Assembly: GCA_964576925.1 (NCBI GenBank)
Contig: CAZNWJ010000007.1
Span: 62,001-126,000, forward strand
DNA from: JADJGC01 sp964576925
GTDB lineage: Bacteria; Zixibacteria; MSB-5A5; CAIYYT01
Reading direction: 5' to 3'
DNA length: 64,000 nt
Made by a program: the position numbers and the translations under genes. Positions 40,707 to 50,282 of the stretch are shown here, piece by piece. Each line of letters opens with the position of its first letter. The first letter of the stretch is position 1. Below the pieces are notes generated by a model. The model was given only the letters and a program-made list of their open reading frames with translations. It made no database searches and had not been told where the DNA came from.

Positions 40707-42272
40707 ATGTCGCCCCTGGTGATTCTCATTATCGTGGGAGTCGGCGGTCTGCTCGTCGGCTCTCTCGTCGTTTATCTGCTCGCCAGCAAGACATCATTTG
40801 GCAAGATTCGCCGCGCCGAGGATGAGGCCAAGCGAATCGTCGATGATGCCGCCAAGGAAGCGGAAATTAAAAAGAAAGAAGCCCAGCTTGAGGCCAAGGA
40901 CGAGTTCTACAAGTCCAAGGTCGCTTTCGAGCGGGAACTCCAAGCCAAGAAAGCTGAATTCCAGAAAGTCGAGAAGAAACTCGTCGAGCGGGAGATCAAT
41001 CTCGACCGCAAGGTGGATATCCTCGACAAGAAGGAAAAAGAGTTTGTCAATAAGGACAAGGCCCTGCAACATCGCGAAAAGGGCATTTCTGTCCGCGAGA
41101 AGGAACTCGAGCAGTTGATTATCGATCAAAACAAGCAGCTCGAGCGGGTCGCGCAGATGTCCTCGGAAGAGGCTAAGCGCGTCTTAATGGATAATCTGAT
41201 CGGGCAGGCCAAAATGGAGGCCGCTGCGACCGTCAAAGAGATCAAGGAGAAGGCCGAGCAACAGGCCGAAAAAGAAGCGCGCGAGATCATTATTCAGGCG
41301 ATCTATCGCTGCGCCGCCGAGCACACGGTCGAATCGACGGTATCGGTCGTGCCGCTACCTAACGACGAAATGAAGGGGCGTATCATCGGCCGCGAAGGGC
41401 GCAATATCCGGACCTTCGAGACCCTGACAGGCGTTGATGTCATCGTGGATGACACGCCGGAGGCGGTCATCTTGTCGGCCTACGATCCCGTGCGCCGCGA
41501 AGTCGCGCGCATGGCCCTCGAGAAGCTCGTGGTCGATGGACGGATTCACCCGACGCGTATCGAAGAAGTCGTCGAAAAGGCGAACAAAGAAATGTCGATC
41601 ATGGTGCGCGAGGCCGGCGAGCAGGCGACGTTTGAACTGGGCCTGCACGGGTTGCACGACGACGTCATCAACCTCATGGGCAAACTTCGCTACCGTACAT
41701 CCTACGGCCAAAACGTCCTGGGACACGTGAAGGAGGTCGCGACTCTCTGCGCGCTCATGGCCGCCGAACTTGGTCTTGACGCGGAGATGGCGAAGCGGGC
41801 CGGATTCCTGCACGATATTGGCAAGGCGATCGACCGCGAGACCGAGGGCACGCACACCCAGATCGGTATGGCGTTCCTGCGCAAGTACAACGAGCACGAG
41901 TACGTGATCAATGCGGTCGGTTCGCATCACAACGATATTCCGCATATTTCGCCGTACGATATCCTGGTGCAGGCGGCGGATGCCATTTCCGGCGCTCGCC
42001 CCGGTGCGCGTCGCGAACCGCTCGAAGGCTATATCAAGCGCCTGGAAAAGCTCGAAGAGATTGCCGAGTCGTTTAAAGGCGTTGCCAAGTCGTACGCAAT
42101 CCAGGCCGGCCGCGAGGTGCGCGTGATCGTCGAAAACAACGAAATCGACGATATCGGCGCTACGGTGCTGGCTTCCGATATCGCGCGCAAGATCGAGTCG
42201 GAGCTGGAATATCCGGGTCAAATCAAGGTGACGGTAATCCGCGAGTCGCGCTCGGTCGACTACGCCAAGTGA
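40707..42272 (+). CDS. rny: Ribonuclease Y
   Basis: The 521-residue product has an N-terminal membrane helix (4-26), a long charged coiled coil (about 30-190), a KH domain (about 205-270; LPNDEMKGRIIGREGRNIRTFE) and an HD domain (about 330-430; HVKEVATLCALMAAELGLD, RAGFLHDIGKAID, VGSHHNDI). It is a membrane-anchored endonuclease that starts mRNA decay. Length agrees with the Bacillus enzyme (520). The ymdB-like gene follows 12 nt later, a conserved pairing. Confidence 0.97.
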   Translation: MSPLVILIIVGVGGLLVGSLVVYLLASKTSFGKIRRAEDEAKRIVDDAAKEAEIKKKEAQLEAKDEFYKSKVAFERELQAKKAEFQKVEKKLVEREINLDRKVDILDKKEKEFVNKDKALQHREKGISVREKELEQLIIDQNKQLERVAQMSSEEAKRVLMDNLIGQAKMEAAATVKEIKEKAEQQAEKEAREIIIQAIYRCAAEHTVESTVSVVPLPNDEMKGRIIGREGRNIRTFETLTGVDVIVDDTPEAVILSAYDPVRREVARMALEKLVVDGRIHPTRIEEVVEKANKEMSIMVREAGEQATFELGLHGLHDDVINLMGKLRYRTSYGQNVLGHVKEVATLCALMAAELGLDAEMAKRAGFLHDIGKAIDRETEGTHTQIGMAFLRKYNEHEYVINAVGSHHNDIPHISPYDILVQAADAISGARPGARREPLEGYIKRLEKLEEIAESFKGVAKSYAIQAGREVRVIVENNEIDDIGATVLASDIARKIESELEYPGQIKVTVIRESRSVDYAK

Positions 42273-42284
42273 TCGAGGTCTGAT

Positions 42285-43106
42285 TTGCGCATCATGTTTA
42301 TTGCCGACGTCATGGGGAAACCCGGGCGCTGGATTATCTCCCAATTACTCCGCGATCTAAAGATCGAGAAGCGGATCGACTACACGATCTGCAACGTCGA
42401 GAACGCCGCGGGCGGTTTCGGCATCACGAAAGAGATGTCGAAAAAGATGTTCACTTACGGCATCGACCTGCAGACCTCCGGTAATCATATTTGGGATCGA
42501 GAAGAGATTCGCGACTACCTCAACAACGGCCCGAAGCTCGTTCGCCCGGCGAATTTCCCCTCCGGCGCGCCCGGTTCCGGGATGTATATCGACAAGCTCG
42601 CCGACGGACGCATGGTGGCCACGATGAATCTGCAGGGACGGGTGTACATGAAGGATATCGACTGTCCGTTCAAGACCGCCGACGGTGAACTGCTGATGGT
42701 CGATGGCGCGACACGGATCGTGATCGTCGACATTCACGCCGAAACCACCTCCGAGAAGCAAGCGCTAGCCCACTATCTTGACGGCCGTGTTTCCGCAGTG
42801 ATCGGCACACATACGCACGTCCAAACTGCGGATGAGCGGATCCTGCCGAAAGGCACCGCCTACATCACCGACGCCGGCATGACCGGCCCGCACGGCTCGA
42901 TAATCGGGATGAAGTATGAAGCCGCCGTCAAGCGCTTCCTAACGGGCATGCCCTACAAGTTCCAGGTGGCTACGGACGATGTCAAGATGCAGGGCGTGAT
43001 TCTCGAAGTTGACGACCAGACTGGCAGGGCAATTAGCATCGAACGATTTTCGAAGGATGCCCCCGACGGCATGAATGCCGCACTCTCGGACGACAAAGAG
43101 CCATGA
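42285..43106 (+). CDS. ymdB: YmdB-family metallophosphoesterase
   Basis: The 273-residue protein begins at TTG 42285 (or ATG 42294) with MRIMFIADVMGKPGR, and has CNVENAAGGFGIT, TSGNHIWDREEI, VIVDIHAETTSEK, GTHTHVQTADE and ITDAGMTGPHGSIIGM. These supply the dimetal-site Asp, Glu, Asn and His residues of the family. The Bacillus homologue hydrolyses 2',3'-cyclic AMP and affects biofilm and motility decisions. Downstream of rny as usual; its stop overlaps the folD start by 4 nt (ATGA). Confidence 0.93.
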   Translation: MRIMFIADVMGKPGRWIISQLLRDLKIEKRIDYTICNVENAAGGFGITKEMSKKMFTYGIDLQTSGNHIWDREEIRDYLNNGPKLVRPANFPSGAPGSGMYIDKLADGRMVATMNLQGRVYMKDIDCPFKTADGELLMVDGATRIVIVDIHAETTSEKQALAHYLDGRVSAVIGTHTHVQTADERILPKGTAYITDAGMTGPHGSIIGMKYEAAVKRFLTGMPYKFQVATDDVKMQGVILEVDDQTGRAISIERFSKDAPDGMNAALSDDKEP

Positions 43107-43987
43107 CCGCGCAGATTATCGATGGTGTCCTGACCTCGAAGATCATTAAAGAGGAACTCGCCGCCGAGGTCACAGTGTTAGCCGGCAAGGGCATCGTTCC
43201 CGGGTTGGCGGCTGTGCTCGTCGGAAATGATCCGGCCTCGGAAATCTATGTCAGTTCCAAATCCAAGGCCTGCAAGAAGGCGGGAATCTACTCCGAAGTG
43301 ATCAAGAAGGATGAGACCACGACGCAGGCAGAACTTTATGAGCTTCTCGATTCACTTAATGCGAATCCCCGGATTTCCGGAATTCTCCTGCAGTCGCCGA
43401 TCCCCAAACACCTCGACGAGTTCGCTGCCTGTCTGCGGATAGACCCGATCAAAGACGTCGACGGCTTTCATCCCGACAACGTCGGTCGACTCCTCATCGG
43501 CGAGCCGCGCTATTCTTCCTGTACGCCATTCGGCGTCATCGAACTGCTCAAGCGCTACAAGATTGACTTGAAGGGTAGGGAAGTCGTCATCGTCGGCCGC
43601 TCGAACATCGTCGGCAAGCCGCTCGCCGCGATGTTGATGCAGAAGTGGCCGGAGACGAACGCGACGGTGACCGTGTGTCACTCAGCGACGCGCGATATTT
43701 TCGCCCACACCCGGCGGGCGGACGTCGTAATCACGGCGCTCGGCAAACCGGAATTTCTGCGCGGTGAGAATATCAAGGAAGGCGCGGTGGTCATCGATGT
43801 CGGTATCAACCGCGTGGAAGATGCGTCAGTCGAAAAGGGCTATCGCGTGGTTGGCGATTGCCATTTCGAATCGTGTACTGCGAGGGCTTCCTGGATCACA
43901 CCGGTTCCGGGCGGCGTCGGCCCGATGACGATTGCGATGCTGCTGACGAATACGGTAAAGGCGGCGAAGCTGCAGGCTGCGCGCTGA
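43103..43987 (+). CDS. folD: Bifunctional methylene-THF dehydrogenase/cyclohydrolase FolD
   Basis: The 294-residue enzyme has SEIYVSSKSKACKKAGI with the catalytic lysine, GILLQSPIPKHLD, the NADP-binding VVIVGRSNIVGKPLAAML and the final TPVPGGVGPMTIAMLLTNT. It interconverts 5,10-methylene- and 10-formyl-tetrahydrofolate in the cytoplasm. Length is typical (280-300). Co-transcribed with the ymdB-like gene. Confidence 0.97.
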   Translation: MTAQIIDGVLTSKIIKEELAAEVTVLAGKGIVPGLAAVLVGNDPASEIYVSSKSKACKKAGIYSEVIKKDETTTQAELYELLDSLNANPRISGILLQSPIPKHLDEFAACLRIDPIKDVDGFHPDNVGRLLIGEPRYSSCTPFGVIELLKRYKIDLKGREVVIVGRSNIVGKPLAAMLMQKWPETNATVTVCHSATRDIFAHTRRADVVITALGKPEFLRGENIKEGAVVIDVGINRVEDASVEKGYRVVGDCHFESCTARASWITPVPGGVGPMTIAMLLTNTVKAAKLQAAR

Positions 43988-44005
43988 TTGCAGACGCTTG
44001 GCTCC

Positions 44006-44023
44006 TGCGCCTTAATGGGCGCA
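44006..44023. terminator. Possible bidirectional terminator hairpin
   Basis: TGCGCC-TTAATG-GGCGCA between folD (+) and the convergent dockerin gene (-), overlapping the stop codon of the latter. The short stem has no T-run on either side. Confidence 0.3.
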
Positions 44024-45613
44024 CCCCTCGATCGGCTTCGGTCCCTCGCCGAAAATGTAGTTGATCAGATAGACCGCGTCGGCCAGGTCGACTTGACAGT
44101 CTGCGTTGCAATCGGCGACGTCAGGGCGAAAGGGCTCCTCTCCGCTCGCAAAAATGTAACCGATTAAGAACACAACATCTGAGATGTTGACCAAGCAATC
44201 GGTATTTGCGTCCCCAAAGGTACCCTGCGTAGCCAGAGAATACTGAATTCGTGCACTTCGAAGCGTACTTCGCAGTCCGCTGAAATCTAAGCCATCAAGA
44301 TATGCCTGCGGATTCGACCCAGGATCATGCTGATCGAAGTTCTGCGGATCACGGTGCACGCTATCGCCCATCGCTATGACAAAGACCAGTTCACGCGATT
44401 GTCCCGGGTAGAGCGTTCCGAGTGGGTGGGACAACAAGAATCGGATGTCAGTTCCCATCGCCAAATCGGCGCCCATGATCGCATTCGGCGGGAGCCAGCC
44501 GTATGCTGTCATATTCGAATTTGACCACATGCTTCCGTAGTCCCGTTCAAGATTCCTCATAAAAAAATACTTGTTCTTGTCACCTGCCGGTGTTCCAATC
44601 CCGCCAGTTCCAAGCGGGTGATTGTTCCCCGACATGACCGGTCCCCAATCCAACGAGCCCGGGTCCATGCCATTGCTGAGCCACCAATTGAAGCTCTCAT
44701 TAAAGGCCGCAAGAGGTTGAAGAACGGCAACGCTGATTGCTGACCGAGCTGATCGAGAGTCAAATGTCATTCCTGCAGGATCGCCATCGTTGTCGATACA
44801 ATAGGCTGCAACGGCACCACTGCCGCCCAATTCAGCCGATGCATCTATGGTTCCGGTCAAGTCGTCATTCCAGGCTTCGTAATCTGAGTGCCCGATATCC
44901 GCGTCGAGGTAGACGCCGAAACTGACTCCAGTCAAGAACTCCACACCGATGTTTGTAATTCGCTCTTTGATGATAATGAAATTGTCGCATTCAGGCCGGC
45001 CCCACGCATATGATTCCTGCTCGATTCGCAGCCCCAACGGCGTGTGCGGGCGAAGCTCGAAGGGATCAGGCCAGACATGCTGCGGGTCAGTCAAGGTGTC
45101 GCAGAAGGTCGTTAGAAAGTCTTCATCGCTGATGGCGTCGGGGCTGTAGTTTGGACTGGCTGGCAATCGCGATCTCTTTGTTATCCCGCTTGCCGTGGTA
45201 TCCTCAGGGTAGAATTCAGTTACTCGCCACCAACCATCATGGCCTGTTGATACTAACGTGTCAAATCCGACCTTAGCGCCGATCCAGATTGCCCCCAGGA
45301 ATACGTGATTCACTCCTGAACCAGCCGGATACTCGCAATACACAGCCGGTTCGCCCGTCTCTGGATCGATGGGAGGATTGAAGAAGTCCTCATATCCAAA
45401 CGTGCCATTATTGGTGACTAGAAACTGCATGCGCCCGGCTTTGTGCACCCTGATCTGTGAACCTGATTCCTGAGCGGATTCTGGCCGCGGAGAGACTTCA
45501 CTCAATTTCTTTGCGATCAACGATCTCGACCACGCCGGAGAGGACTGTACCACAACCACAAAGCAAACAAGAAATCCCGCCACCTTCGCGAGCATTTGGG
45601 TCGATTTGCCCAT
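44012..45613 (-). CDS. Secreted protein with C-terminal dockerin-like repeats
   Basis: ATG at 45613 gives 533 residues; an upstream in-frame start would put 17 extra residues before the signal peptide (MGKSTQMLAKVAGFLVCFVV, cleaved near PAWS). The body (about 40-465) matches no family I know; it has few cysteines and many aromatic/Gly turns. The last 65 residues hold two EF-hand-like dockerin repeats: GDANTDCLVNISDVVFLIGY and DCNADCQVDLADAVYLINY, each followed by an IFxxGxxP turn. Similar tails end the products at 48148 and 50412. It is exported, probably to the cell surface. Confidence 0.75.
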   Translation of the reverse strand: MGKSTQMLAKVAGFLVCFVVVVQSSPAWSRSLIAKKLSEVSPRPESAQESGSQIRVHKAGRMQFLVTNNGTFGYEDFFNPPIDPETGEPAVYCEYPAGSGVNHVFLGAIWIGAKVGFDTLVSTGHDGWWRVTEFYPEDTTASGITKRSRLPASPNYSPDAISDEDFLTTFCDTLTDPQHVWPDPFELRPHTPLGLRIEQESYAWGRPECDNFIIIKERITNIGVEFLTGVSFGVYLDADIGHSDYEAWNDDLTGTIDASAELGGSGAVAAYCIDNDGDPAGMTFDSRSARSAISVAVLQPLAAFNESFNWWLSNGMDPGSLDWGPVMSGNNHPLGTGGIGTPAGDKNKYFFMRNLERDYGSMWSNSNMTAYGWLPPNAIMGADLAMGTDIRFLLSHPLGTLYPGQSRELVFVIAMGDSVHRDPQNFDQHDPGSNPQAYLDGLDFSGLRSTLRSARIQYSLATQGTFGDANTDCLVNISDVVFLIGYIFASGEEPFRPDVADCNADCQVDLADAVYLINYIFGEGPKPIEGCAH

Positions 45614-45646
45614 AGAGTTAACCCCAACGAGTAGTGTCTTATCTAC

Positions 45647-45674
45647 AATATAGCCCGCCCTCATATCTTAGCAA
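45647..45674 (-). promoter_or_regulatory. Possible promoter of the dockerin-tagged gene
   Basis: On the minus strand TTGCTA (45674-45669), 16-bp spacer, TATATT (45652-45647), about 34 nt before ATG 45613. Confidence 0.4.
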
Positions 45675-45804
45675 GCACAAATTGATTGAGCCCGTTGGCT
45701 GCAAGCAGTAAGTCCAGCCTTTTTGCGTTCCGGTACCGTGCCGACTTCGAACTGTCCCGGAGAACTAGAGATAGTGGTGGGTCCAATCTCCAATTTGCCG
45801 ACCA

Positions 45805-46194
45805 TCACTCCGCCACCACCTCCACCTTAATCCGATCCGGGTCTTCGAAAAACACGCCATAGGCGCCGCCTGCCATGGGATGCTTGCTGGGATACAGGAT
45901 CGTGACACCGCGTTTCTTAAGTTCCGCGGTAAGCTCATCGACATGCCCGCGCGAGCGCGCATGGAAGGCCAGATGATTCAGCCCGACGCGGCAGCGATGA
46001 TAGGGGATATCAAGAAAGCGATCTTCCGCCTGCACGAACACGAGGTAGGTAGCTCCCAGCTTGTAAGAACATCCCATGGGCCACTGCTGGTAGACCTCGT
46101 AGCCGAGTGACGTTAAGAACCACCCCCAAAACTCCAGCGAGCGCGCCAGATTGGAGACGTAGATTTCGACATGATGCAGTTGCCCTGCGTTCAT
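45805..46194 (-). CDS. VOC-family (glyoxalase/dioxygenase fold) protein
   Basis: The 129-residue protein has the paired beta-alpha-beta-beta-beta repeats of the vicinal oxygen chelate superfamily: LHHVEIYVSNLARSLEFWGW, LGATYLVFVQ, GLNHLAFHARSRGHVDELTA and GVFFEDPDRIKVEVVAE. H8 (in HHVE), H75 and a late Glu could bind a metal. Members include glyoxalases, extradiol dioxygenases and antibiotic-binding proteins, so the reaction cannot be named. It is divergent from the membrane glycosyltransferase gene, 41 nt away. Confidence 0.85.
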   Translation of the reverse strand: MNAGQLHHVEIYVSNLARSLEFWGWFLTSLGYEVYQQWPMGCSYKLGATYLVFVQAEDRFLDIPYHRCRVGLNHLAFHARSRGHVDELTAELKKRGVTILYPSKHPMAGGAYGVFFEDPDRIKVEVVAE

Positions 46195-46235
46195 AACTTG
46201 TCAACGGTAGTGAGCAACTTTAGCTTTCGCAAGTT

Positions 46236-47765
46236 ATGTCTCACCGATCTCTAATCAATCGTCATCCGGTTGCGGCGATTCTGGCAATCGCCCTCGCCCT
46301 CCGCCTCGTCGCCGTCATCTTCTCGCAAGGCTATCTCGCCCACGACGACCACTTCGAGACGGTCAATATTGCCTGGAGTTGGCACCACATCGGCCTGTTT
46401 GATCTCGACGGGTCTCTGTTCTGGGAGGGCAAGCCCGACTTCGGAGTCATGCGCTGCGCCGCCTACAACCTGTTCTTGCTGGCACTCATGAAGATCACGG
46501 CATTGTTCGGGGTGACAACCCTTGGCGCGCACATGTATCTCGATCGCCTAATTCATGCGCTGTTGTCATTACTGCCGGTAATCTTCGGCTACCGCTATCT
46601 CCGCGAAAACACCGATGAAAAGACGGCTTTTCTTGGCGGACTACTTCTGGCTACACACTTCTTGATGCCGTTTCTTGCCGTGCGCGATCTCGTGGAAATG
46701 GTTGCCGCCGACTTGCTCTTGCCCGCGCTGTACTTTGCTCATCGCGGCGCCCGCAACGAATCAACACGCGACCTAATCTTCGCGGCAATCCTTGGCGGGC
46801 TCGCGCTGATGGTGCGACTGCAAGTGGCGATCGCTTTGGCGGTAGTCCCGATTGGAATGGTCGTTGCCTTCAGGCGCTGGAGGCCGGCACTGACTTTCTC
46901 GATCGGGACCATCGGAATGCTTGGACTCATGGGACTGCTTGATCTTTGGACGCACGGCACATTCCTGGGGAGCGTTCTCAATTACGTCAGCGGGAATCTG
47001 GGTTCGGCTCCGGCAGTCCCGGGGCCGTGGTATCGATATCTGTTGCTCCTGCTCGGCGTGTTGATCCCGCCGTTTTCGATTGTGTTGCTGATCGCGGCTT
47101 TTCACAAGCGAGTGATCAAGGAACATTTGATCTGGTGGGCGCCGACGATTGTGTTTCTTGTCGTGCACAGCGCCATCGTCAACAAACAGGAGCGGTTCAT
47201 ATTGCCGGTGCTGCCGGTGCTGATGGTGCTTGCCTGCATTGGCGTTTACTACTTCGTGCGAGAGAACGGTCTACTCGCGTCTCGTCCCCGGCTGCTGCGC
47301 GGGTTGTTGGTCGCGTTTTTCCTGATCAATACAGTGCTCCTGGTTCCCTTCACGATCAACTACGGCAAACGCGGTATCGTCAGCCCGATGGTGTATTTGT
47401 CGCAGCAACCGGACGCCGACCGTGTAATTATCGATGTTTCCGAACGGCAGCAGTTTGTGCCGTTTGCTTATTGGAAAAACGACCGCGGTGGGGCCGTGAT
47501 ACTGCGCTCAGATCGCGACTTGGATTCTCTGATCGGGAGCGGCGCGCTGGAAGCAGCGAACCCACCGCGCTACGCCGTAATCATAACCGACGATAATCTG
47601 GAAAGGCGGGTGGGCGACCTGGAAAGGGCGCTGGGCAAATATGAAGTCGTCTATCGCAGCCAACCGTCGCTTATCGACGCACTGGCGCACAAATTCAATC
47701 CCAAATACAATCGGCGCAACGAGTCGTGGGTGGTGAAGCTGGTTATGGGTAAGGCTGAAGAGTGA
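46236..47765 (+). CDS. GT-C-type membrane glycosyltransferase
   Basis: The 509-residue protein has about ten hydrophobic segments and, in the first extracytoplasmic loop, YLAHDDHFETVNIAW, the acidic pair typical of GT-C enzymes that use polyprenyl-linked sugars. The order (ALRLVAVIFSQGYLAHDDHF, LIHALLSLLPVIFGY, HKRVIKEHLIWWAP, VNKQERFILPVLPVLMVLAC with the KQERF motif) resembles the GT22/PIG mannosyltransferase group. A soluble C-terminal part (about 400-509) follows. It probably adds sugars to envelope glycans outside the inner membrane; acceptor unknown. Confidence 0.78.
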   Translation: MSHRSLINRHPVAAILAIALALRLVAVIFSQGYLAHDDHFETVNIAWSWHHIGLFDLDGSLFWEGKPDFGVMRCAAYNLFLLALMKITALFGVTTLGAHMYLDRLIHALLSLLPVIFGYRYLRENTDEKTAFLGGLLLATHFLMPFLAVRDLVEMVAADLLLPALYFAHRGARNESTRDLIFAAILGGLALMVRLQVAIALAVVPIGMVVAFRRWRPALTFSIGTIGMLGLMGLLDLWTHGTFLGSVLNYVSGNLGSAPAVPGPWYRYLLLLLGVLIPPFSIVLLIAAFHKRVIKEHLIWWAPTIVFLVVHSAIVNKQERFILPVLPVLMVLACIGVYYFVRENGLLASRPRLLRGLLVAFFLINTVLLVPFTINYGKRGIVSPMVYLSQQPDADRVIIDVSERQQFVPFAYWKNDRGGAVILRSDRDLDSLIGSGALEAANPPRYAVIITDDNLERRVGDLERALGKYEVVYRSQPSLIDALAHKFNPKYNRRNESWVVKLVMGKAEE

Positions 47766-47778
47766 GACTCGACTTAAG

Positions 47779-47850
47779 TACCCCCATCAGGGATCGAACC
47801 TGAATCTCCGGCTCCGGAGGCCGACGCGTTATCCATTACACCATGGGGGC
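47779..47850 (-). tRNA. tRNA-Arg (anticodon CCG)
   Basis: Read on the minus strand: acceptor GCCCCCA/TGGGGGT (G1-U72 wobble), D-arm with TAATGGATA, anticodon stem TCGGC/GCCGG with loop CTCCGGA (CCG at 34-36), T-arm TCAGG-TTCGATC-CCTGA, discriminator A. CCA is not encoded, unlike the tRNA-Val in this window. Confidence 0.94.
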
Positions 47851-47860
47851 AGCCGGCGCT

Positions 47861-47889
47861 AAAGTAGACTCCGCCCGGCCAATTGTCAA
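47861..47889 (-). promoter_or_regulatory. Promoter of tRNA-Arg
   Basis: Minus strand TTGACA (47889-47884), 17-bp spacer, TACTTT (47866-47861); the start would fall within a few bases of the mature tRNA 5' end. Confidence 0.7.
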
Positions 47890-47963
47890 TTGATTTACAT
47901 AGCTCGCCGCCGGCCGTGAGTCACGCGGGCAGGCGTTATTCGTCATGGACAACATGAATCTTT

Positions 47964-47993
47964 ATTGTTGCTATTCGCAACAATCGATACTAT
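47964..47993 (+). promoter_or_regulatory. Possible promoter with overlapping palindrome
   Basis: TTGTTG (47965-47970), 17-bp spacer, TACTAT (47988-47993), about 150 nt upstream of the SUMF1/dockerin gene. A perfect palindrome ATTGTTGC-TATTC-GCAACAAT (47964-47984) covers the -35 box and most of the spacer and could be an operator. Confidence 0.4.
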
Positions 47994-48147
47994 CTTCGCT
48001 CAGGCGTCATCAAAAATCGAATACCCAACAGCTCCGGGCCGCCGGGTCTCGCTACAACATCCAGCAACCTCTGCCGCGTCGGCCGGGCCATGGCTGTTTC
48101 GAATCAGGATTTTCTTGAGATTGTTCGCTTGCGAGCGAGGAGGATGT

Positions 48148-50265
48148 ATGTATTTCCCGCGGATCTTGCAGGTGCTGGTCGCGATCGTTTTCAGTGCGGC
48201 TGTGCTCACTGCCCAAACCTGGAATGTTGACCCCAGTTTATCAACAGTCGATCTGCGCACGGTTGCGTTGGCCGATTTGTTTAACGACGGCGGATTCAAT
48301 CCCGCCGACGGCATCGGCGCCTGCCCGGCGTTTGTCGGGATTCCTGATCCATGCGTCTTGCCGCCCTGTGTTTACACGGATGACGCCCAAACCGCGTTTT
48401 TCGGACCGGGGAATCTTTTGGTTTGCCCGAATTCCACCGAGGCGTTCGATCTGCGCATGATCTGCAATTCGCTCTCGACCGATGCGGCAGGCCCAGGCCA
48501 GCTCAATACCGACGCTGTGATTCAGCTGGGGATTCGCGGCATCGGCACACGCGAGCTGGTAATCAAGTGGCGTGTCACGGCCGACGAGGAACTCTGCGGC
48601 GATGGCGGCTACGGCCGCGCGTGTGCTACGCTCATTTCGATGATCAAAGCGCAGGTCGTGGGAATCGCACCCAGCGATTCTTTCCGCGTCGTTTACGAGT
48701 ACAATTACTACACGCTGGTAACAAATGGAGCAGAAGCCGGCATCGAAGACGCGTCTCAGGTCTCAGCCAATGTGAGCCTGGCCGTCAACGGCATGCCGCC
48801 GGATCCCGTCTTCAATCTGCTGATTCTTCCGTTCTCGACGACCAGCACCGGCGACGGCGTTTACAATTTTAACGGCCCCGGAGCCACGGTCGATTTCGAC
48901 ATTTCTCTGAGCACCGAAGCGGGCTCGATCATGCAGGATCCGGGACCATTCGATGCGCTCTGCGGCATTCGCGACAAGGAGGGCGGAATCTTCTGTGGCG
49001 AATTGATATTGCGCATCGAGAGAAAGTCGTTTCCATTTCCCTACGGCCTGCCGCTGGCGAACTACATGCTGCCGGTTACTCCGTTTGCAGGCGTACCTGT
49101 GAATCACAAATTCTTGATGGGGAAATACGAACTGACGAATCTGCAGTACGCATATTTCTTGAATGACGCGGAAGCTGACGCCGGTGCGACCGCGCGTTCG
49201 AGTTTCATGCTCTTCCAGATCGACGGTTCGGTCGTCACCACCGGCGGCGATTTGATGTTCGACATCACACAGTCGAGCCTAACGTACAATCCTTTTGCAA
49301 CGGTTGGATTGCGCTATCAGCCCCTTGTGGATCGTGTGAACCACCCGGTTACGGGACTCACCTGGCTCGGGGCGGTGAAGTTCTGCAATTGGATGACGAT
49401 CGATCAGGGGCTCGCCCTGGCGGAACGCTGTTATACCGAGGGCCCCGACGCTATCGACTGGCGACCGGTGACGATCACGGCCGGTGATTGGTTTGTGCGG
49501 GACCTCAATGCCGCTGAGCGCCAGGATTTGATCGACAATTACACCGGCTATCGCCTGCCGATGGACAACCTCGCGCCCGGCGCAACCGGCTTGGTCAGTC
49601 TTCAGCAAAATGTTTACAACGAGTGGTATCAGGCAATCGCTTCTGATCCCGCGGCGCCGGCTTTCGATCGTGTCGGGCTGTTCGGCGAGACCGTACCGGC
49701 GTTACACTGGAGCTTCGGCTATGGACGTGACGCCATCGGAGACATCGACTGCAATTACGGCGTAAGCAATGATCCATTCGAGCCTGCAACGACGCCGGTT
49801 GGTTACTACGATGGCGTCTCTCTGTTGGCCGACGCCGTTACAATGACGGTTGATTCGGATAACCGCAACAAGCTCTATGACCTCTCCGGAAACGTGCTCG
49901 AACACGGGCAAGACCTGGTTGCTGTCGCGCCGTTTCGCCAGATGCTGGTGCGAGCCGGTTTGTTTCCGTTTCCGCCTTCGGGCTCTGCCGGCGCATTCCG
50001 CGGGGCGGAGATGTTGCCTGCGGCCTCCTCGGTTATCGGCATGCGTTTGCTGCAGGTTGCCTCTGCTTGTCTTTGCGGCGATGCCAACGGCGACGGGCTG
50101 ATCAGCATCTCCGATGTGGTTTACCTGATCACATTCATATTCGGAGCCGGCCCGGCGCCGGTGTGCGATTCCGATGTTGACGGCAACGGCATTGTCACGA
50201 TTTCCGATGCGGTCTACATGATCAACTTCATCTTCGGCGGCGGCCCGGCACCGAACTGCCCGTAG
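48148..50265 (+). CDS. Secreted SUMF1-like (FGE-sulfatase fold) protein with dockerin-like tail
   Basis: The start at ATG 48148 (GAGGAGG upstream) gives 705 residues with signal peptide MYFPRILQVLVAIVFSAAVL. Residues about 30-300 match nothing I know and have several cysteine pairs. Residues about 305-630 look like a formylglycine-generating-enzyme/SUMF1-type domain (KFLMGKYELTNLQYAYFLND, VNHPVTGLTWLGAVKFCNWM, TGYRLPM, DLSGNVLEH). The tail (about 640-705) has two EF-hand loops, DANGDGLISISDVVYLI and DVDGNGIVTISDAVYMI, each followed by FIFGxGPAP. The usual FGE copper-site cysteines are not evident, so it is more likely a binding module than an enzyme. Confidence 0.75.
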   Translation: MYFPRILQVLVAIVFSAAVLTAQTWNVDPSLSTVDLRTVALADLFNDGGFNPADGIGACPAFVGIPDPCVLPPCVYTDDAQTAFFGPGNLLVCPNSTEAFDLRMICNSLSTDAAGPGQLNTDAVIQLGIRGIGTRELVIKWRVTADEELCGDGGYGRACATLISMIKAQVVGIAPSDSFRVVYEYNYYTLVTNGAEAGIEDASQVSANVSLAVNGMPPDPVFNLLILPFSTTSTGDGVYNFNGPGATVDFDISLSTEAGSIMQDPGPFDALCGIRDKEGGIFCGELILRIERKSFPFPYGLPLANYMLPVTPFAGVPVNHKFLMGKYELTNLQYAYFLNDAEADAGATARSSFMLFQIDGSVVTTGGDLMFDITQSSLTYNPFATVGLRYQPLVDRVNHPVTGLTWLGAVKFCNWMTIDQGLALAERCYTEGPDAIDWRPVTITAGDWFVRDLNAAERQDLIDNYTGYRLPMDNLAPGATGLVSLQQNVYNEWYQAIASDPAAPAFDRVGLFGETVPALHWSFGYGRDAIGDIDCNYGVSNDPFEPATTPVGYYDGVSLLADAVTMTVDSDNRNKLYDLSGNVLEHGQDLVAVAPFRQMLVRAGLFPFPPSGSAGAFRGAEMLPAASSVIGMRLLQVASACLCGDANGDGLISISDVVYLITFIFGAGPAPVCDSDVDGNGIVTISDAVYMINFIFGGGPAPNCP

Positions 50266-50282
50266 GGCAACACTTCAACCGT

